Below, piece by piece: positions 6,995 through 12,442 of a stretch of 15,375 bases of DNA. The notes beneath the pieces are model-generated. The model was given only the letters and a program-made list of their open reading frames with translations, ran no database searches and was not told the origin of the DNA. Within the stretch, counting starts at the first letter, position 1. Each line of letters starts with the position of its first letter. The stretch is from positions 1 through 15,375 of the forward strand of contig JBIQLO010000091.1 in assembly GCA_044464175.1 (NCBI GenBank). The letters are read 5' to 3'. Both the position numbers and the translations under genes were made by a program. This DNA comes from JBIQLO01 sp044464175. Lineage in GTDB: Bacteria > Planctomycetota > Phycisphaerae > Tepidisphaerales > Tepidisphaeraceae.

Positions 6995-8050
6995 CTACAA
7001 AAGGAACGGGCGGGGCAGAGTGAGGGTGCGCTCGGCGCGGGGATACCAACCCTGGGGGGCGTGGTCGCTGGTGTGGAGATAGCAGCGGACGCGGAGCTGG
7101 TCGCTGCCGGGGGTGAAGGTGAAGAGGCGGCTCATGGGGGCCTTGCCGGCGTGGTGGCGGGTGAGGGCCGAAACGTTCACAAAATGAGTGTTCCAGCGGG
7201 TTTCGATGTGGGATTTGCCGCCGGTGGTGTCATCGGGATGGGCGTGGGTGTGGCCGCCCAGCCAGAGGGTGGTGGCGCCGGGGTGGTCGGCCAGATAGTC
7301 TTCGAAGGCCTGGGCGTCTTCCTTTCCATCGACAAAGTAGAGATAGGAAGCGCCTTTGGGAGTGCCGCGCGGCTTGAAGCCGTGATAGGGGGAATGGATC
7401 TGGCCTGACGCGTCGCGCCAGCATCCTTCCCAGGGGCCGCTGGCGACGGTGGTGTTTTTGAGCATGTAGTGGTGGCAGGAGATGATGATGGCGTCGGGGT
7501 TGGACTCGACCTGCTGCTTCCACCAGTTGAAGGTTTCGCCGGTGACGACGCCGCTGGGATTGCCGCCGCCTTCGGCGCGGGAGAGGCGTCGGGTCGGCTC
7601 GTTGCGGTCGCTCATCATGAGGAACAAGAGATTGCCGGCGCGAAAGCTGTAGCGCTCCCAGGTGCCCTCGATGGGGTAGGGGCGGCGGGCGGGATCGACG
7701 CCGGAGTGGTCGGTGTGGGCGCCGGTGGGGTCGGCCCATTTGTCAATCCATTGCCCTTCAGGCTGGTCGATGTCGGAGCGGTCGTGGTTACCGCCGATGT
7801 CGTAGATCTGTTCGCGGCGATGGGCGCGCAGGGCGCTGTACTGGCGGACGACCTCACGTCCCTCATCATCGTCGGGAGCGCCCTGGTTGCCGGAGAGGTC
7901 ACCGAGGTTGACGGCCAGGTTCCAGTCGAATCCATCGGGCGATTCGGATTGGCGGATGGCGTCGGCGAGGCTTTCGCGCCCGCGTTTGAGGTCGGTGCCG
8001 ACGTGGGCGCAGCAGATCGCCCAGAGATTAAAGGGTGTGACGCTCTTCAT
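6995..8050 (-). CDS. Calcineurin-like metallophosphoesterase, altered motif I
   Basis: A 351-residue protein without signal peptide or membrane segment. It shows most metallophosphoesterase motifs in order: GD in NLGDLSG (Asp51), GNHD (Asn88, His89), the His of CHHYM (192-196) and GHTH (His267, His269). These residues bind a two-metal centre that hydrolyses phosphate esters. Motif I, normally Asp-x-His, reads C14-A-H16, so the first metal-binding Asp appears replaced by Cys. The aligned region CAHVGTDLKRGRESLADAIRQSE otherwise looks conserved, so the change may be a trait of the subfamily. The ATG overlaps the stop of the YcfL-like gene in an ATGA, with no separate Shine-Dalgarno, indicating translational coupling as the last gene of that operon. 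Substrate unknown; a phosphodiesterase or sugar-phosphate role is possible. Confidence 0.85.
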   Translation of the reverse strand: MKSVTPFNLWAICCAHVGTDLKRGRESLADAIRQSESPDGFDWNLAVNLGDLSGNQGAPDDDEGREVVRQYSALRAHRREQIYDIGGNHDRSDIDQPEGQWIDKWADPTGAHTDHSGVDPARRPYPIEGTWERYSFRAGNLLFLMMSDRNEPTRRLSRAEGGGNPSGVVTGETFNWWKQQVESNPDAIIISCHHYMLKNTTVASGPWEGCWRDASGQIHSPYHGFKPRGTPKGASYLYFVDGKEDAQAFEDYLADHPGATTLWLGGHTHAHPDDTTGGKSHIETRWNTHFVNVSALTRHHAGKAPMSRLFTFTPGSDQLRVRCYLHTSDHAPQGWYPRAERTLTLPRPFLL

Positions 8051-8439
8051 TTTGCGTAGCGCAGGTCGAGCTGGAAGTCAGCGGCCTGGTTGGTGGTGGA
8101 GTTGAACTGGATGCGGTCGGGCACGTGGGGGGCAAGGGTCTTGTCGGTCCAGTCGGTCTTCCAGACAACCGCGCCATTGCGGTCGAAGAAGGTGGCGCGC
8201 CAGTCGATGATCATCTGCCGGTCGCCGGTGGAGCGGATGGGGACCTGGACATGGAGCAATCCGGCGGCGTCGCGCGTCAGCACGGGGGTGCCGACGGCGG
8301 TGAGGCCGGCCAGGTCCGGATCGGTGAAGGTGACCTGCGGAGGCACATAGGGGTCCTGACGGCCTTGAATGGGGGGCGTGACGCCGCAGCCGGCGATGGT
8401 CAGGAGGCAGAGGGTTGCCAGGAGAAGGAGGTGTTTCAT
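8047..8439 (-). CDS. YcfL-like (DUF1425) lipoprotein
   Basis: A 130-residue lipoprotein. Signal peptide 1-17 ends in a good lipobox, IAGC, giving Cys18. The rest is one small beta domain with the DUF1425 pattern: LHVQVPIRSTGDRQMIIDWR, then FFDRNGAVVWKTDW, then TLAPHVPDRIQFNSTTNQAA and DFQLDLRY. In Escherichia coli the family member YcfL is encoded directly beside LpoB, the activator of peptidoglycan synthase PBP1b; YcfL itself has no firm function. Here a CsgG/LpoB-like lipoprotein gene lies just upstream on the same strand and a classic LpoB-type gene lies 2.7 kb away on the other strand, which supports the assignment. GAGGA lies six bases before the ATG. The stop overlaps the metallophosphoesterase start by 4 bp. 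Confidence 0.78.
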   Translation of the reverse strand: MKHLLLLATLCLLTIAGCGVTPPIQGRQDPYVPPQVTFTDPDLAGLTAVGTPVLTRDAAGLLHVQVPIRSTGDRQMIIDWRATFFDRNGAVVWKTDWTDKTLAPHVPDRIQFNSTTNQAADFQLDLRYAK

Positions 8440-8458
8440 TGGAATTTCCTCGTTTTTA

Positions 8459-8510
8459 TTTGTCAGTTGTTATTTGCCATTTGTCGGCGGAGCCCAATAA
8501 CCCACAACCA
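8459..8510. repeat. Degenerate AT-rich hairpin repeat between operon genes
   Basis: This patch contrasts with the GC-rich surroundings. It contains TTGTTATTTG followed by TTGTC, then, after a GC-rich centre, AATAACCCACAACC. The pattern (GTTATTTG on the left, AATAAC on the right) matches the better-preserved copies at 11766-11833 and 13703-13803, so I read it as an eroded copy of the same element. It fills the gap between the CsgG-like and YcfL-like genes and might attenuate or process the shared transcript. Confidence 0.5.
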
Positions 8511-8518
8511 CCAACACT

Positions 8519-9622
8519 TTATTGCCTGGTCGTGGGGGCGGTGGCTGGGGCCGGGGCGTTGGTCCAGGACTGGGTCATGTCATCCATCAGTTTGGAGGCC
8601 AGGAAGCGGGTGTAGCGATTGAGCTGGGTTTTTTCCAGGGGAGGCGGGATATCGACGACGGCCTGGCCGATGGACTGGCCGCCGGCCAGGCTGATCGCCT
8701 CGGCAACGACGCGGACCTCCAGCCCCTGGGGCGTCTGGCGCGTGGGGTGGGCCTGGAGTTGAATCAGCACATCGGCATTAAGCTGGCGGGCGATTTCGGA
8801 CAACTCCTGCGGGCGTCCGGCCTGGAGCTCCTTGATCTGCTCATCGCTCAAGCGCGAGCGGGCCATGGTCGGGGAAACCAGTTCCACCTGCCCGTCGGCC
8901 CGCATCCAGTCGGTGAGGATGGATTCGAGGGCCTGGTAGTCGAGGGATTTGGCGGCCACTTCATCGTACTGGCTGGGCTGGAGGTAAACGTCGGTTCGCT
9001 CCTGGTACTGGGCGGGGCCGGTGGAGCTGAAGCGGTCGGTGGAACGGTCGCCGGTGTAGGGGTTGCGCGTGGAGCGCTGGACGGTGACGCCGGCGGAGGA
9101 TTGGCGGGTTTTTTCGACGCTGAGATCGGGCTGGTTGGGATTGGGCGGGATGATCTGGCCTTGGAGGGTGCGGTTGACGAAGACGACGAGGCGCGGAGAG
9201 CCGACGGCGTGGTAGGCCTGGACGAAGGCGGATTGGCCGGGGAGGGCCTGGCGGAGGATCGGTTCATCATGGAAGGGGCGGCTGTCGGTCTCCTGCGGCG
9301 GCAGCGGCTTGGGGGTGGATTGGGGGGTGGACAAGGTCGTGTTGCCCGCGGCCGGGACTGGGACGCGCTGGGGAGGCGGGGCGGAGCGGCAGCCGGCGAA
9401 GGCAAGGAGGCCGGCGGCGGCGAAAAGGGGCAGGGCGCGGGCGATTGGGTTTGGTTCGTTTCGTAAAATGTCGTAGTGGGTCGGAGGGGTCAAAATCGCA
9501 TTTTTAATAGCGCCAGCGGGGTATTGGGTTTGGTTCGTTTGGGTTTGGGGTGACAGATTGTCGCACTTAGTATCGGGGTGGGCGTCCGGCAGAGAGAGCG
9601 GACGGTTGGGCGAGGAGGACAT
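8519..9622 (-). CDS. CsgG/LpoB-superfamily lipoprotein with long N-terminal extension
   Basis: A 367-residue predicted lipoprotein. The hydrophobic segment LPLFAAAGLLAFAGC ends in a good lipobox, but the Cys is residue 78, so about 60 residues precede the signal-like segment. A Pro/Thr-rich linker follows, then a domain that begins RLVVFVNRTLQG and later has LDYQALESILTDWMRADGQVELVSPT and QLNADVLIQLQAHPT. This order (small strand, helix, 'value' strand, then a 'compute or lookup' strand) resembles LpoB/CsgG-type periplasmic domains, and I infer that superfamily. The ATG at 9622 has AAAGGAG seven bases upstream and a strong promoter 30 bases away; the in-frame ATG at 9679 lies in the -35 box and cannot be used. 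Residues 28-60 are encoded by a DNA repeat (9444-9540). First gene of the operon with the YcfL-like and metallophosphoesterase genes. Confidence 0.68.
   Translation of the reverse strand: MSSSPNRPLSLPDAHPDTKCDNLSPQTQTNQTQYPAGAIKNAILTPPTHYDILRNEPNPIARALPLFAAAGLLAFAGCRSAPPPQRVPVPAAGNTTLSTPQSTPKPLPPQETDSRPFHDEPILRQALPGQSAFVQAYHAVGSPRLVVFVNRTLQGQIIPPNPNQPDLSVEKTRQSSAGVTVQRSTRNPYTGDRSTDRFSSTGPAQYQERTDVYLQPSQYDEVAAKSLDYQALESILTDWMRADGQVELVSPTMARSRLSDEQIKELQAGRPQELSEIARQLNADVLIQLQAHPTRQTPQGLEVRVVAEAISLAGGQSIGQAVVDIPPPLEKTQLNRYTRFLASKLMDDMTQSWTNAPAPATAPTTRQ
9444..9540. repeat. 18-bp exact direct repeats flanking an AT-richer insert
   Basis: ATTGGGTTTGGTTCGTTT occurs exactly at 9444-9461 and 9523-9540. 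The two starts are 79 bases apart, so the copies are read in different frames of the gene (QTNQTQY and RNEPNPI). The repeat is therefore a DNA feature, not a protein repeat. The translated segment (KNAILTPPTHYDILRNEPN) resembles a peptide that recurs in spurious or extended ORFs of planctomycete-like genomes, from memory. It lies inside the N-terminal extension of the CsgG-like lipoprotein. Confidence 0.7.
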
Positions 9623-9651
9623 TGTCGATCTCCTTTCATGCATGGACTGGG

Positions 9652-9679
9652 ATTGTACCATCTGTACGGTTTTTGTCAA
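9652..9679 (-). promoter_or_regulatory. Strong sigma-70-type promoter of the CsgG-like/YcfL/phosphoesterase operon
   Basis: On the minus strand TTGACA (9679-9674) is a perfect -35 and TACAAT (9657-9652) a near-perfect -10, with a 16-base spacer. Transcription would start near 9645, leaving a leader of about 23 bases with AAAGGAG before the ATG at 9622. The spacer edge carries GTAC-N5-GTAC (9655-9667), a possible operator overlapping the -10. This is the best promoter in the window and also fixes the gene start. Confidence 0.72.
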
Positions 9680-9692
9680 GTAAATTTTCGGG

Positions 9693-9883
9693 CGATTCGG
9701 GGCCGGTGCATGGCTCTCGGCGGCCGAAAACGCCCCTACGCAGTTCGAGGTTCTGGAGCCCTTTCCGCTCGCTCACGCTCGCGGCTCGGATGAGGGCGTC
9801 CGGGGGATGAGACACGGGAGAGGGGGGAAGGTGAGGGGTAGGCGGGTTTTCCGAGGAAGCGTGATGGGCGGTGCGGACCGTGC
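9693..9883. repeat. Repeat-rich intergenic region with CGCTCGC element
   Basis: No gene is supported here. It contains CGCTCGC twice, three bases apart (9766-9772 and 9776-9782), inside a GC-rich element running to about 9787. On the minus strand this reads GAGCGTGAGCGAGCGG, a motif that I recall as scattered through planctomycete genomes near gene ends. The rest is G-rich, low-complexity DNA (9790-9850). No clear terminator for the CBM9-like gene was found. Confidence 0.5.
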
Positions 9884-10672
9884 TTATTTGACCAGCTTTA
9901 GTCGGGCATAGTAGTCCACCAGCTTGTAGGCCGGATAGGGTTGGCGCGGGGTGGAAGACAATTCTTTGGCCGGCAGATAGCGTGAATAGTTGTACCGCGA
10001 GATGAGGATGAGCCAAGGGGTGTCGGGGGTGAGGGGCTGGCCCACCTCCTTCAGTTCCTCCAGGGGCACGGCGTATTCGGCGGACCAGCCCTCATCGCGG
10101 TCGCGCCATTGGTTGAGCGAACCGTTCACATGAGCGGCCACTTTCAGCCGGGAATGGTAATTGGCGGCGCTGGGCAGGAAGGCCTGGCCGGCGCCGGGGT
10201 AGAAGAAGGTGGTCTTGTGCCCGGCGGGCGTGGCGTACATTTCCCAAAGCCAGGTCTGGTTCTCCGGCTTGAGAAACAGTTCGGCCGTGTCGCCGAAATT
10301 GTATTGATGGTGCTGATCGCTGTTTGCCTCGGCCACGACATCTGAATCGGTGAATTGCACGCCGACATATAAATACCGGTCGTCCCACGCCAGGCGAACC
10401 GTTCCGCCCTCCAGCGGCCGGGGGTCGCCGGCGGCCAGGCGCGGGCTGTGGAGGCGATCCAGCTCACTGCCGGACTGGGCCAGTTGGAGCGGATAGGGGC
10501 GGGCGCGTTTCCAGACCGCCTCATCGAGCTTGCCGTCCAGCTTAATCGGATCCTTCGCATGGGCGGCCTCCATCACGGGATGTTGGGGCGAATTGGGCGC
10601 GCCGGGGCGCGACGTGGCGCAGCCGGTCATTGCCAGGAGGAGAAGGCCGGTGAGGAGGATGAGCAATGGCAT
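9884..10672 (-). CDS. CBM9-like carbohydrate-binding lipoprotein
   Basis: A 262-residue lipoprotein: signal peptide 1-17, lipobox MTGC, Cys18. The mature part is one CBM9-like/DOMON-type sandwich: IKLDGKLDEAVWKRARP is the characteristic first strand, followed by VRLAWDDRYLYVGVQFTDSDV, FGDTAELFLKPE, a WSAEYAVPLEEL strand and a final LILISRYNY. In this superfamily the fold binds sugars or haem-like ligands, and in planctomycetes it often occurs as a stand-alone exported lipoprotein. There is no catalytic domain, so I infer sugar capture or glycan anchoring at the cell surface or periplasm. No Shine-Dalgarno is visible before the ATG; an in-frame stop (TGA) lies four codons upstream, so the start cannot be far from 10672. 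It is divergent from the small TPR gene and separated from the operon downstream by a promoter and repeats. Confidence 0.8.
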   Translation of the reverse strand: MPLLILLTGLLLLAMTGCATSRPGAPNSPQHPVMEAAHAKDPIKLDGKLDEAVWKRARPYPLQLAQSGSELDRLHSPRLAAGDPRPLEGGTVRLAWDDRYLYVGVQFTDSDVVAEANSDQHHQYNFGDTAELFLKPENQTWLWEMYATPAGHKTTFFYPGAGQAFLPSAANYHSRLKVAAHVNGSLNQWRDRDEGWSAEYAVPLEELKEVGQPLTPDTPWLILISRYNYSRYLPAKELSSTPRQPYPAYKLVDYYARLKLVK

Positions 10673-10815
10673 GGGCCAAAATCATCGTCGCATCCGCGCG
10701 GCCATGCAAAGATTATCCCGGCGCTGAACAGCGCAAAGGGCGGGGCGGGGACCCTCCCGAGGGAGACATTGACAAACCCCACTCCAAGGGGGAGCGTAGG
10801 GCACTGGATTGACCA

Positions 10816-11046
10816 ATGGATCAGAAATGCGAGCCCATTCCGCTTGGCTATGCCGGCCGTCCGGGCGAGTCGGCTCGGGAGGACTCGACCCTGCATCAGA
10901 CGTTGGCGTTCGTGCTAAAGGAGCTTGGGCGGCGGCAGGAAGCCCTGGGCGAATATCACAGCATGGTTGAGCTTCATCCGGATTCGGCGCAGGACCTGAA
11001 GGAAGTGTTTCGGTCGCTGGGGGCGAAAAGCCGGGAGGGAGACTGA
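10816..11046 (+). CDS. Small TPR-like protein, hypothetical
   Basis: A 76-residue soluble protein that I cannot assign to a named family. Residues 1-20 (EPIPLGYAGRPGE) look unstructured. Residues 26-63 read as a single TPR-like helical pair: LHQTLAFVLKELGRRQEAL then YHSMVELHPDS, with the LG-x-x-x-EAL and HPD spacing of TPR units. One unit alone would be unusually short, so it may pair with the larger TPR lipoprotein downstream, form dimers, or be a remnant of a longer gene. Codon use (many GAG, CTG, CAG) fits coding DNA. No Shine-Dalgarno is evident before the ATG, which lowers confidence. The LpoB-type gene starts 109 bases downstream on the same strand, so co-transcription is possible. Confidence 0.5.
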   Translation: MDQKCEPIPLGYAGRPGESAREDSTLHQTLAFVLKELGRRQEALGEYHSMVELHPDSAQDLKEVFRSLGAKSREGD

Positions 11047-11155
11047 GCGGTATTGGGGGACCTAGCGTTTGGGACCGGGGCGTGTCTGTAGGGTGGGGAT
11101 GGTTCGTTGCCGGGGGCCGGAGGGGTGGATATGGTAGGCGGAAAAGGAGATTGAC

Positions 11156-11716
11156 ATGAAACATCGCGCGCTGGTGGTGGTGGGATTGCTGGGGATGGTG
11201 GCCGGGTGCCAGACGTATGCGGACCGGCGGCCGCCGGTGGATCAGCTAGATCGGCGGGACCAGGGATTGCAGAGCAAGGATTTGCTGAACGTGACGGATG
11301 AGATGACCGGCGATCTGCTGAGCCTGGGGGCGTTGAACCAGAGCCAGAACCAGTGGACGATCGTGACCACGAACATGGAGAACGAGACGACCAAGGCGCG
11401 GAATTACGACATCTTCATCGACCGGCTCAAGACGAACCTGTCGCGGCAGAGCGCCGGACGGGTGACGCTGATTGAGAACAAGAGCAAGTTCAACGAGCTG
11501 CGGAACAAAGAGCTGGACCGGCCGCAGGATACGTTCGGGCAGGGGGACGGGACGGTGGGGACGGGGCGAATTCAGCCGGATTTCGCGCTGTACGGCAAGG
11601 TGCAGGACATGCCCAACCGGGGGACGGATACGTATCGGTTTGAGTTCACGCTGACGAATTTGAAGACGGGGGTGCAGGTGTGGTCGCGGGATTATCTGGT
11701 GAAAGTAGCACGATGA
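11156..11716 (+). CDS. LpoB-family lipoprotein (PBP activator-like)
   Basis: A 186-residue lipoprotein: signal peptide 1-17, lipobox VAGC, Cys18. The domain follows the LpoB pattern: DLLNVTDEMTGDLLS helix, WTIVTTNMENETTKARNYD strand and loop, FIDRLKTNLSRQSAGRVTLIENKSKFNELR, PDFALYGKVQDM strand, and the ending FTLTNLKTGVQVWSRDYLV, matching the LpoB end in which a lipoprotein strand is followed by TGEIIWSG. In Escherichia coli, LpoB spans the periplasm from the outer membrane and activates the bifunctional peptidoglycan synthase PBP1b. Whether a PBP1b partner exists in this organism is not visible. AAGGAG lies six bases before the ATG. Its stop overlaps the start of the next gene in an ATGA. 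First of three co-oriented lipoprotein genes with the second LpoB-like protein and the TPR lipoprotein. Confidence 0.85.
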   Translation: MKHRALVVVGLLGMVAGCQTYADRRPPVDQLDRRDQGLQSKDLLNVTDEMTGDLLSLGALNQSQNQWTIVTTNMENETTKARNYDIFIDRLKTNLSRQSAGRVTLIENKSKFNELRNKELDRPQDTFGQGDGTVGTGRIQPDFALYGKVQDMPNRGTDTYRFEFTLTNLKTGVQVWSRDYLVKVAR

Positions 11717-12414
11717 GCCCCGGCGGAATCATCGAACCACGAAGAGACGAAGACACGAAGAAAAGTGTTATTTGTCGTTTGTTATTTGTTATTCGCGGTT
11801 TTTGGGAAGCCAATAACAAAAAACAAATAACAAGTGGGCAACTCGCGTCCTTTTGTCTTTTGGGTTTGATTCTGCTGGGGCTGGGCTTCTGGAGCGGGGG
11901 GTGCGCTTCGGCGGTGTCGGCGGGGTCGAACACGGCACTGGACGCGGTGGACCTGGTGCGGATGACGGACCGGATGGCGGCGAGCATCGCGGGGGATGCG
12001 GCGGTGCAGCGGATTCTGGCCCAGCGCGGGTCGATGACGATCGTGGTGGAGCCGGTGGTAAACCTGATGACGGCGGCGGTCTTGCCCCGGGGGCAGGCCG
12101 ACGCGTTCACAGCACGGGTGCGGTCGCTGCTCAGCAAGCATGACCCGGAGCGGTTCGTGTGGGTGATGAACCGGGATGCGTTTTATGCGCTGCGGCAGCA
12201 GGAGTTGAACGTCGATCTGGGACCGCAGCCGGAGCGCGTGCAGCCGGAATACGCCTTGACGGCGAAGTTTCAGTCGCTGGTGCATGAGACGAAGGACCGG
12301 CGGAGCGACTATTACCTGTGCGTCTATGAGCTATCGGATTTGAAAAGCGGCGACGTGATCTGGAGCGACATGTATGAGGTGAAGAAGACGGCCGTGGGGG
12401 GAATGCTGGATTAG
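11713..12414 (+). CDS. Second LpoB-like lipoprotein with repeat-derived N-terminus
   Basis: A 233-residue protein. The ATG overlaps the upstream stop (ATGA), which favours this start over an in-frame ATG at 11680 inside the previous gene. Residues 44-60 are a hydrophobic segment ending SGGC (Cys64), a mediocre lipobox. Residues about 10-40 are encoded by DNA repeats (ACGAAG units and an AT-rich hairpin), so the real signal peptide may be preceded by non-ancestral sequence. The mature domain is LpoB-like: LVRMTDRMAASIAGD helix, SMTIVVEPVVNLMT strand, ADAFTARVRSLLSKHDPERFVWV, PEYALTAKFQSLVHE and YLCVYELSDLKSGDVIWSD. The last piece parallels the equivalent end of the upstream paralogue. Role inferred as an outer-membrane envelope lipoprotein acting with its neighbour. 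An exact function is unknown. Confidence 0.7.
   Translation: MSPGGIIEPRRDEDTKKSVICRLLFVIRGFWEANNKKQITSGQLASFCLLGLILLGLGFWSGGCASAVSAGSNTALDAVDLVRMTDRMAASIAGDAAVQRILAQRGSMTIVVEPVVNLMTAAVLPRGQADAFTARVRSLLSKHDPERFVWVMNRDAFYALRQQELNVDLGPQPERVQPEYALTAKFQSLVHETKDRRSDYYLCVYELSDLKSGDVIWSDMYEVKKTAVGGMLD
11739..11760. repeat. ACGAAG run, period 8
   Basis: ACGAAG occurs at 11739, 11747 and 11755 with a period of eight bases, inside the start region of the second LpoB-like gene. The reverse complement (CTTCGTGTCTTCG type) is a very common interspersed sequence in planctomycete and other environmental genomes, from memory. It adjoins the AT-rich hairpin, and the two probably belong to one composite element. 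Confidence 0.65.
11766..11833. repeat. AT-rich hairpin repeat inside the second LpoB-like gene
   Basis: TTGTTATTTGTT at 11779-11790 is matched by its reverse complement AACAAATAACAA at 11822-11833 (12 bp), and GTTATT at 11788-11793 has AATAAC at 11812-11817. The segment is strikingly AT-rich in a G-rich genome. It encodes residues 18-41 of the lipoprotein (VICRLLFVIRGF...NNKKQIT). The same family is present at 13703-13803 and, degenerate, at 8459-8510. Confidence 0.75.
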
Positions 12415-12442
12415 ATGCGGAATGCCGAATGCGGAATGCGGA
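12415..12442. repeat. ATGCGGA tandem repeat, four units
   Basis: Four consecutive 7-base units, ATGCGGA, ATGCCGA, ATGCGGA, ATGCGGA, begin directly after the stop codon of the second LpoB-like gene. Each unit offers an ATG, and because the unit is 7 bases long the ATGs rotate through all three reading frames. Only the third unit (12429) opens the frame of the TPR lipoprotein. Confidence 0.85.

Noticed and set aside
9444..9540. Possible CRISPR array
   Set aside because: Only two copies of an 18-bp repeat, lying within a coding frame, with no cas genes in view.
9623..9679. Longer start for the CsgG-like lipoprotein at 9679
   Set aside because: It coincides with the -35 box of the strong promoter, so the transcript would not include it.
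9636..10016. 126-codon open frame on the minus strand covering the repeat-rich gap
   Set aside because: It overlaps the C-terminal coding part of the CBM9-like gene in another frame and reads through interspersed repeats; no recognisable domain or ribosome binding site.
10769..10774. TTGACA upstream of the small TPR gene
   Set aside because: No -10-like hexamer is found 16-18 bases downstream.
11646..12137. 163-codon minus-strand open frame over the second LpoB-like gene
   Set aside because: Antisense shadow; its tail (ITNNKRQITLFFVSSSLRG) is a translation of the interspersed repeat rather than a protein.
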